A stretch of DNA of 64,000 nt from Symsagittifera roscoffensis. Its lineage: Eukaryota > Xenacoelomorpha > Acoela > Convolutidae. The position numbers and the translations under genes are program-made. The notes beneath the pieces were generated by a model that made no database searches, had not been told where the DNA came from, and was given only the letters and a program-made list of their open reading frames with translations. The stretch lies in NCBI RefSeq assembly GCF_963678635.1, contig NC_087063.1, forward strand, positions 3,072,580-3,136,579. Direction: 5' to 3'. This document shows, in pieces, positions 58,240 through 64,000 of this stretch; within the stretch, counting starts at the first letter, position 1; each line of letters begins with the position of its first letter.

Positions 58240-58735
58240 TATGAGGATCGATGAACGTAGTGCGGGTTCTGATATATGTATTATTTTTCATGTTTTTTGA
58301 AGAATGGTCTTAAATTGCTCACTTACTAAAATAACTGCATTCATCTTTAAAATTGGTAATATAAAAACCTTTGGGTATGCATGCACGTTTTGAGTTCGAT
58401 TCAACTTTATTTGCTAGAAGGAAGGCAAAATGCACTCTCCATTTATGAAAGCTGAAATGGCGCGAAAAAACGAGATCAATTACGAATATCGAAAAAGGAA
58501 TTTAAATTTTAGATTTACCAGTCCGATGTAAGCTTTTCTTAGTAATTCGGATTTCTCATATTTTGTTATTTTCATCAAATCAGTGCCAAAACTTTACTCT
58601 TGAAATTCAAAGAGCTTTAAGGCCACAAATTTTAGTTTGAATTTTGACAGGTGAATTTTTTTAAATGTTAATTTTTTCTGTTTTTTTGCGTTCTTCAGCT
58701 CTTTTTCGACTGTCTGCTGGCTATGATTTTATCAA
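58240..58735 (+). repeat. Dispersed repeat family A, near-complete copy
   Basis: Head GATCGATGAACGTAGTGCGG, then GCACTCTCCATTTATGAAAG and the end GACTGTCTGCTGGCTATG. Part of the 3' section is repeated at about 58740-58870. Confidence 0.65.
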
Positions 58736-59013
58736 TCAATTTTCAATCAAAAAATGTACTTGAAAGTTAAGAATTTTACGGTCATATAATTTTTCTCTGA
58801 AATCCAAAAATGGACAAAATTTGTCTATTTCCTTGCATTCATAACTCTTTCCAGCTGTCTTTTGCCTATGTTTTTTTTGTTTCCTTCATTAATATTTAAT
58901 CAGTTCGTTAATTCTTTTCCAACTTTTTGTTGGCTTTGTTTCCTATGTCTTTTATATACCATTTGAAAAACTTTGCCCGCCATTATTAGCCTGGCTTGTT
59001 TCAAATTTTTTTA

Positions 59014-59200
59014 GGCTATTTTCCTTTTTACCCTCACCTCGCATGAGCATCTTAAATACAGTGTAACGGTTAATCTTACAAGGGTGAGTCTGAGGACTAT
59101 GGCGTACTTAGTTTGCATGTCATTTTTCGTTTGCATGATCATGGGAACAATAGTTTGGCTGGTTAAAAAGTGCAGGTGGGGTTAAGAAGGAAAACGTGCC
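59014..59200. mobile_element. hAT-like MITE, GGCTCTTTTCC family, diverged
   Basis: Left end GGCTATTTTCCTTTTTACCC, right end GAAGGAAAACGTGCC, with internal CCTCGCATGAGCATC matching 53730 on. The flanks no longer match. Confidence 0.6.
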
Positions 59201-59411
59201 GTATAATGTGTGCATAAGTGACAACTTTGAACTAAGAATGAACTAAAACCGGATTCTGAAAACCGAATTACTGATTTTCCTACCTATCTAGGATACTAAT
59301 TGAACATTAATTAAGACGTAAATTAAGTTTTTGACATCGAGAAGTTCATTGAACATCACATGTAAATCGGTAAAAAAAGACTTCGGGATAATATAACTAT
59401 CTTTCTAGATA

Positions 59412-60008
59412 TTGTTCCTGACTTATTGTTGACTTTTGATGCGAAAGTAACGGAATATTTATGCTAGGGTTGGGTTTTTTTCTTCAGTTATTGTTGACTT
59501 TTGATGCGAAAGTAACGGAATATTTAAGCTAGGGTTGGGTTTTTTTCTTCAGACAAATTTCGATTTTTTAACTAGCCATTTTTGACGGAATTTTTTTTCT
59601 ATCATTCAAAAATTATTGTTGCCCTGAGCTCAATTTTGAAAAGATATTTTACCTGCGATCATTTTTAGTTACGCTATGGGGGTTTAAAGACTGCCATTTT
59701 GGCCAATTTTGGACAATTAACACGCGATATACTTAGATATACGGAGATTTAATCCGTCTTAGAAGTCGTTCCAAATTGGTTGAAAGAAGCTTATTTACCA
59801 TAATTGATTTGTTACAAGGAGCGAAGTCTATCTTTTTGTACTTAATATGGCGTGTGGGATGATGATTTTCTATTAAAAAAAATTCAAATTTTAGAAAAGA
59901 AAATTTTCATTTTATTTTACGTTTTATTTTTTCACGTTATTACTGCTCCATGGACCTTAAAAGGCGGTCGAAACATTCAGGGCTTCGCACTGATACGAGC
60001 AGTCTGGT
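59412..60008. mobile_element. Hairpin-ended element, second long copy
   Basis: It matches 17814-18345 along its length: GCGAAAGTAACGGAATATTT, TTAACTAGCCATTTTTGACG, AAATTGGTTGAAAGAAGC and the end ACATTCAGGGCTTCG. A 65-bp tandem duplication (59423-59487 and 59488-59552) lengthens its left end. Confidence 0.8.
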
Positions 60009-60450
60009 TTTAGTTAGCTTTCAGTTTCCTATAATGCTCTACTACAATTTTTTTCAGCCCAATAATGTTTAAAAGCAACTAAATGCAATCACAATTGACA
60101 AAGAAGGCATAACTTAAGACAATAGCAATTTTCACAAAACTGATCGATGAGTTCTTCAATGTCGTTCGATATTAACTTATGAGCATTAAAAAAGTGAATT
60201 TCAATCTTTTACATTAGTACTATTTAAGTCGATAAAATACCAATTTTCTGTATGTTTTGTTTCCATAATTAAAAAAAACAGCAAATTTTTTGAAAATTGA
60301 AACAGAAATGCAATAATGAAAAACTAATGCAATATTTAAAATGATAGTGCAAAATTCGATACATTAGTGCAAAGTTTTACCTAAAGCAATCAACCAAAAC
60401 AAATTAGAAAGTGTTCACTTGATTTTTTTTTTCAAATGTGCGTGTTTTTT
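60009..60450. other. Short unassigned AT-rich stretch
   Basis: Between two copies of the hairpin-ended element. I see no gene or repeat boundary in it. Confidence 0.5.
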
Positions 60451-60494
60451 TGTTCCGACTTTCGTAACCAAAGGAACGGAATATTTGTGCTCGG
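60451..60494. mobile_element. Truncated left end of the hairpin-ended element
   Basis: TTGTTCCGACTTTCG and ACGGAATATTTGTGCTCGG match the left end of 17814-18345. The LTR element starts directly after, so it inserted about 44 bases into this copy. The rest of the copy would lie beyond the window. Confidence 0.65.
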
Positions 60495-60904
60495 TGGAAC
60501 CTGATCTAAACTACATTTTATGATTGGATAAATTAGATATTTTACCACTGTAAAGTATTTAATATTAACCAATCATGATCCATCTAACTAACAACCCACT
60601 TATTTGTAAGTGCTGGAATTACTTGTAATTTCAGCACCAGAGAGATTTGAATTTAACTTAGAAATTAGTTGACTCTCCAAGAAGACTTCAGCAGCCGCAA
60701 TAAACCAGTATACCCTAGAACTATTGAGCCTAGCAGAGACTAGTTAAACACCCTGAGACTAGATAGTATAAGAGTAAGAATAGGATCGGTATTAGACTAA
60801 GAAGTTGCACGAATCTATCCGGCCGAAAATAAGATAGCGTGACGAGCAGACGGTGTACCCTATCCGAAATTACTCTATGAGTTAACCACCTCGGTTATAA
60901 CTCA
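60495..60904 (+). repeat. 5' LTR of the element at 60495
   Basis: 410 bp from TGGAACCTGATC to GTTATAACTCA, TG...CA ends. It is defined by its inverse match to the solo LTR at 43444-43871. It includes an inverted pair AAGTGCTGGAATTAC/GTAATTTCAGCAC near 60608-60640. Confidence 0.88.
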
Positions 60905-61225
60905 TCTGGTGCGACCATAAGTCTCGAACAAGACCTTAATAGCTTAGAATTAACCAAAAATACATTAGAAATTAGACAAAACATTTTTAAAATGTTACAC
61001 GACGATAATTTAATCGAAATGTCTCTACGACTCAATAGATCAAAGCCAATATTCCGAACGATAAGAGAACTACCCGGAATTGGAAGAAGACCTCGAACCA
61101 GAGACGACATACGACAAAATAGAAACTTACCAAATAGTTATATGATAGTACGGCAAAAGCCAACACAAACTTTTATATTTAGAATCTTATTAGCAATGAA
61201 TTTAGATTTTCATTTGCAAACTTAA
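60905..61225 (+). CDS. Short leader ORF, coiled-coil-like and basic
   Basis: The frame is open from the LTR edge through the primer-binding site to TAA at 61223. The first ATG is at 60992 (77 codons). The part upstream of that ATG shows leucine-spaced heptads (LEQDLNSLELTKNTLEIRQ), and the later part is basic (RELPGIGRRPRTRDD). It could be an independent small protein or a first exon of a spliced gene. No family recognised. Confidence 0.4.
   Translation, partial: SGATISLEQDLNSLELTKNTLEIRQNIFKMLHDDNLIEMSLRLNRSKPIFRTIRELPGIGRRPRTRDDIRQNRNLPNSYMIVRQKPTQTFIFRILLAMNLDFHLQT
60907..60925 (+). other. Primer-binding site of the element at 60495
   Basis: TGGTGCGACCATAAGTCTC begins 2 bases after the LTR. 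TGG is the expected complement of the tRNA CCA end. Isotype not assigned. Confidence 0.7.
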
Positions 61226-61548
61226 ATCTTGAAGTCAATCTTCATGATCATTTCAGGCGCTAAACAAAATATTAATATACAAAAACGATTGATAAAAAGA
61301 TCTCAGATCGTTCTCCAAAAATTCTGCAGTATTCTATAAAACATATTTGGAAAATATTTATTGAAATTCAAAACAAAATTAGTAGCATGACAATAAACTG
61401 TTAGTAATTATAAATTATCCAATTGTCCCAGCTTCATCACCTAAAACATAACAGCAATCATAAACTCACTAATATCATTAAAACACTAAATCTTTTCCTT
61501 AAACAAATTTAAACCATTTTAAACTTAAATTCACTTAATTTTCAAATC

Positions 61549-61634
61549 AGATCATCAAGGCTTATCCTTGGATCTTAATTCATTTTCTATTCAGTTAAAA
61601 TTTAAACTAGATCATCAAGGACTATCCTTGGATC
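61549..61634 (+). repeat. Pair of identical-stem hairpins in the retroelement leader
   Basis: Two units 60 bases apart (61550-61574 and 61610-61634), each GATCATCAAGG, a 5-base loop, then CCTTGGATC. The stem pairs CAAGG/CCTTG and GATC/GATC around a 2-base bulge. Only the loop differs (CTTAT, ACTAT). A perfect 16-base palindrome AGAACAAATTTGTTCT follows at 61639-61654. Confidence 0.75.
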
Positions 61635-61670
61635 AAAAAGAACAAATTTGTTCTCCCCCACCCACTTAGC

Positions 61671-62075
61671 TAGTGTCTAACGACCTCAAACGTCGATTCA
61701 CTATCCAACCCTTTCAAAAAACCCAAGACTAATAGAAATTTTTCAACAAAACTAACCATTCAAATTAGGATAAACAGTGAAAAACTTCGGTTATTCATCC
61801 TTCACTTGAACCCTCCTCTTATCAAGACCCAGGATAAATCATAGACTTAGTAAGTTTAAAATAGTATCTAACGAACTACTCGCGTTCTAATTATACCTGA
61901 ACCTTGTGGATCGATTTACTATTCTCCAACCCTTGAACACAATCACTACCCCTAAGTAAGATTAAGTAAGTTAACACCTTAGCTTATACTAGCCACGAGA
62001 AAGTAACAATCATTCTTCGGAATTGAATTACTTTTCTCTCCAACCCTGAACAAATAGACCCAGGTTAAACTAACC
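61671..62075 (+). repeat. Array of four hairpins each followed by a TCCAACCCT-type linker
   Basis: Unit 1: TAGTG/CACTA (61671-61703) enclosing CGAC/GTCG. Unit 2: AGTGAA/TTCACT (61776-61806) enclosing AAC-TTCG-GTT. Unit 3: AATAGTA/TACTATT (61860-61923) enclosing GAAC/GTTC. Unit 4: GAGAAAGTAA/TTACTTTTCTC (61997-62038) enclosing TTC-TTCG-GAA. The outer stem of each ends 0-2 bases before TCCAACCCTTTC, TGAACCCTCC, TCCAACCCTTGAAC or TCCAACCCTGAAC. Stem sequences differ while pairing is kept. Units 2 and 4 also share a downstream ACCCAGG(A/T)TAAA. Confidence 0.6.
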
Positions 62076-62153
62076 AAAAAAAATCGTAAGGACTAACAAT
62101 TTAAGAAAATAGAAATCATCTAACAACTTTTTGAATCCGTCATCCTAAACCTT

Positions 62154-62621
62154 ATGTCATTTAAAAATCTAGGAAACAAACAAACAATCGTTTTGCACAA
62201 CTGTGAAATAGAAAACAAAAAATACGACCTTGTAATCACACCTCACACACAAACAGTTGGATATATTAGAACAAAACGACAAACACTAAAAAGAAAAATA
62301 ATAACGAAACAAAGACAAATAACACGAAAAAGGTTTTCCAAAAATAGAAACGCATTTTCAGAATCAGAAGCCAGCAATTTAGACGAACTCTATAAATTAA
62401 AAGAATCTATAGATAAAAATTGCCCCATACACGATCAATTATATTTTTCTGACTCAGAAACAACATCAAATTCATCAAAAAGAGGAAAAAGACGAATAAA
62501 AAAGCAATATAAACACAAACCAGTACATTTATACAACTGGAATCAACCAATTAGACACATCGATAATTACCTATTAACAGTCATTAAACGGAAAAATGAG
62601 CCAAACACACACTCCAAGTGA
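62154..62621 (+). CDS. Retroelement ORF 1, basic protein of unknown function
   Basis: 155 codons from a good ATG. It has a Lys/Arg/Thr-rich stretch (KRQTLKRKIITKQRQITRKR), an acidic-serine patch (YFSDSETTSNSSKRGKRR) and a closing VIKRK. It overlaps ORF 2 by 26 bases in another frame, a layout that suggests translational coupling. It could be a nucleic-acid-binding accessory protein. No family recognised. Confidence 0.6.
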   Translation: MSFKNLGNKQTIVLHNCEIENKKYDLVITPHTQTVGYIRTKRQTLKRKIITKQRQITRKRFSKNRNAFSESEASNLDELYKLKESIDKNCPIHDQLYFSDSETTSNSSKRGKRRIKKQYKHKPVHLYNWNQPIRHIDNYLLTVIKRKNEPNTHSK

Positions 62622-63813
62622 AGATAGTCCAGATGATGACGATATCTTCCCCTTCCTCGTAGATGCACCCACTGATAGAGGACAGCATATACTTTGCAAG
62701 AATTTACTACTAAATTTATTTGAACCCGGAATCAGCCCATGTACAGCAGAGTTCCCCGATGTAAAGATCAAAAGACAAATTATTGATCATTATCTGAAAG
62801 ATATATGTAATTTGACACAACACTATGGAATCTACACCATAGAAATCACTTCACCAAACCCGAATCACCGCAAATATGTAATTCAAACAGACGACCTTGA
62901 TTTAGAATTTTCAAAAGTATTCTCAGAATATATAAAAAGCATACAATATCATAACTCACAAATATCAAATTCCATATTTACTAATGAAGTTTTTGCAATA
63001 ATATATAGTTATATTTCAATATTAGAAAACGAAATCCCAATCTCAAATGTCTCACCGACAGAGACATCCAAACATATAAAGGTACGACATGAAATCACAC
63101 TATTTTCAACTTTTCTACATATAATTAAAGAAAATTTCACCAAAGATGATGTTTCACAACATACAAAACATGAACATGACTTACAAAAAATTTTGGCATG
63201 GTTTATAATAGATTATTTCACACATAATATAGATTTAATTTCACAAGCAAGAAAAAATTTTAGACCTCAAAATTCAAACGATGATACCGGCATCACAGAA
63301 CAGTCAGACTACGTTTGGGACCCCGAATGGTCTCATTATGCATTTATAAATATCCCACAATCAATTGCAAGCCAAGCAATAAGTACAATATCTTATACAA
63401 GAGATTATGTAAGAGTAGTACCATTAACCATTGACGCAACACCATTAAACTACAATACATTTTTACCTGATACTCGAAATAACAGTTTAAATTCGACCGT
63501 CATACACAATGAAAACCTTAATGGAACTAGAAATCTCACTCAACAAGATATTCAGACACCATCACACTTCATAAATGAAGAAATTGTCCAAACAACAACA
63601 ACTACACAACAAAGTATTTCAGCAATACGTCCAAATTTAACAACACCGAGAAATACAAACACTTCACTAGCACAGGTAACCTTACAATCAACCGTTAAAC
63701 ATTCGGTTGCTCCAAAATATTCACAAATGGATTACCAAACATATAGACCCATGACAATACCGTCGAAAACACGCAGAACATTCACAAGAAACAATTTTGC
63801 GGAACATAATTAA
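62596..63813 (+). CDS. Retroelement ORF 2, gag-like protein
   Basis: 405 codons. An acidic start (SEDSPDDDDIF) is followed by about 230 residues of mixed helical sequence with Trp, Tyr and Phe, and then a Thr/Asn/Gln-rich low-complexity tail. Position after the leader and composition fit a gag. After its TAA (63811-63813) the same frame stays open to the window end (63814-64000), with an Asn/Gln/Pro-rich continuation. So the stop is either a mutation, a readthrough site or the true end. No zinc knuckle or protease is in view. Confidence 0.6.
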   Translation: MSQTHTPSEDSPDDDDIFPFLVDAPTDRGQHILCKNLLLNLFEPGISPCTAEFPDVKIKRQIIDHYLKDICNLTQHYGIYTIEITSPNPNHRKYVIQTDDLDLEFSKVFSEYIKSIQYHNSQISNSIFTNEVFAIIYSYISILENEIPISNVSPTETSKHIKVRHEITLFSTFLHIIKENFTKDDVSQHTKHEHDLQKILAWFIIDYFTHNIDLISQARKNFRPQNSNDDTGITEQSDYVWDPEWSHYAFINIPQSIASQAISTISYTRDYVRVVPLTIDATPLNYNTFLPDTRNNSLNSTVIHNENLNGTRNLTQQDIQTPSHFINEEIVQTTTTTQQSISAIRPNLTTPRNTNTSLAQVTLQSTVKHSVAPKYSQMDYQTYRPMTIPSKTRRTFTRNNFAEHN

Positions 63814-64000
63814 AATTATACACATTCATCAAAAACAAACTATCCTCCACGAAATAATAATAATAATCAAATCAGATCTCGATATTGGAATAATCCAATG
63901 GCAACAACCAATTCAGTAAATTTTCAAACTAATCCACATCCTCCACAGGATTATAATGAAAATTACCCATTCTTTCAACAGAATAAAAATAAAAAACAAG

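Larger units (their letters stand above)
60495..64000 (+). mobile_element. LTR retroelement, 5' part, running off the window
   Basis: LTR (60495-60904), primer-binding site (60907), a short open frame (60905-61225), a structured leader (61226-62153) and two overlapping ORFs. The coding strand becomes strongly A-rich after the LTR, unlike host genes and unlike the BEL/Pao element. No protease, RT or integrase is in view, so the superfamily is unknown. A solo LTR of the same family is at 43444-43871. Confidence 0.8.

Noticed and set aside
1-64000. CRISPR array, bacterial operons or rRNA genes
   Set aside because: No regularly spaced short repeats with unique spacers, no ribosome-binding-site-led gene runs, and no rRNA-like conserved blocks were seen. 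The gene structure is eukaryotic.

Overview
The window looks like nuclear DNA from an AT-rich metazoan. Host genes are split by GT-AG introns, use AATAAA polyadenylation signals and the standard code, and include typical animal proteins: an Aurora kinase, a CSDE1/UNR-like cold-shock protein, an LCLAT1/AGPAT5-type acyltransferase and a mitochondrial GGQ release factor of the MTRFR/C12orf65 type. The exact phylum cannot be read from the sequence. Several genes have a pyrimidine-rich AG only 5 to 27 bases before the start codon, which fits either leader introns or spliced-leader trans-splicing.

Layout, all host genes on the plus strand: 1-4500 repeats, including a 408-bp hAT-like MITE; 4561-6595 MTRFR-like gene with a second mitochondrial-looking ORF (4859-5194) inside its intron; 8924-16938 acyltransferase gene whose last exon and 3' region lie in a 4.2-kb direct tandem duplication (13943-18719 and 18721-22951), giving a second intact terminal exon at 21261-21710; 25763-29719 Aurora kinase; 35707-37583 a gene for a bacterial AmiD-type N-acetylmuramoyl-L-alanine amidase with a predicted signal peptide and introns, a strong candidate for horizontal transfer, with a frame disturbance near its second splice junction; 42145-55454 CSDE1-like gene whose first intron (10.9 kb) is a nest of transposable elements; from 60495 to the window end, the 5' part of an LTR element.

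The CSDE1 intron nest holds an AT-rich inverted repeat with an 11-bp flanking direct repeat, a hAT-like MITE split by a solo LTR, a second hAT-like MITE, a complete but mutated BEL/Pao retrotransposon (44338-53325, two 460-bp LTRs, 5-bp target duplication) and a third MITE. The solo LTR belongs to the same family as the LTR at 60495. The BEL/Pao LTR contains a tRNA-like stretch, and the element carries an extra broken ORF upstream of gag.

The element at 60495 has a 1.2-kb leader between its primer-binding site and its long ORFs. That leader carries two copies of a short hairpin and then four hairpins of different sequence, each followed by the same TCCAACCCT-type linker. This is the most unfamiliar structure in the window. 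Much of the remaining DNA is made of a few dispersed repeat families: a ~450-bp family often sitting in introns, a ~530-bp element with hairpins at both ends, short hairpin repeats and several tRNA-derived SINE-like pieces.
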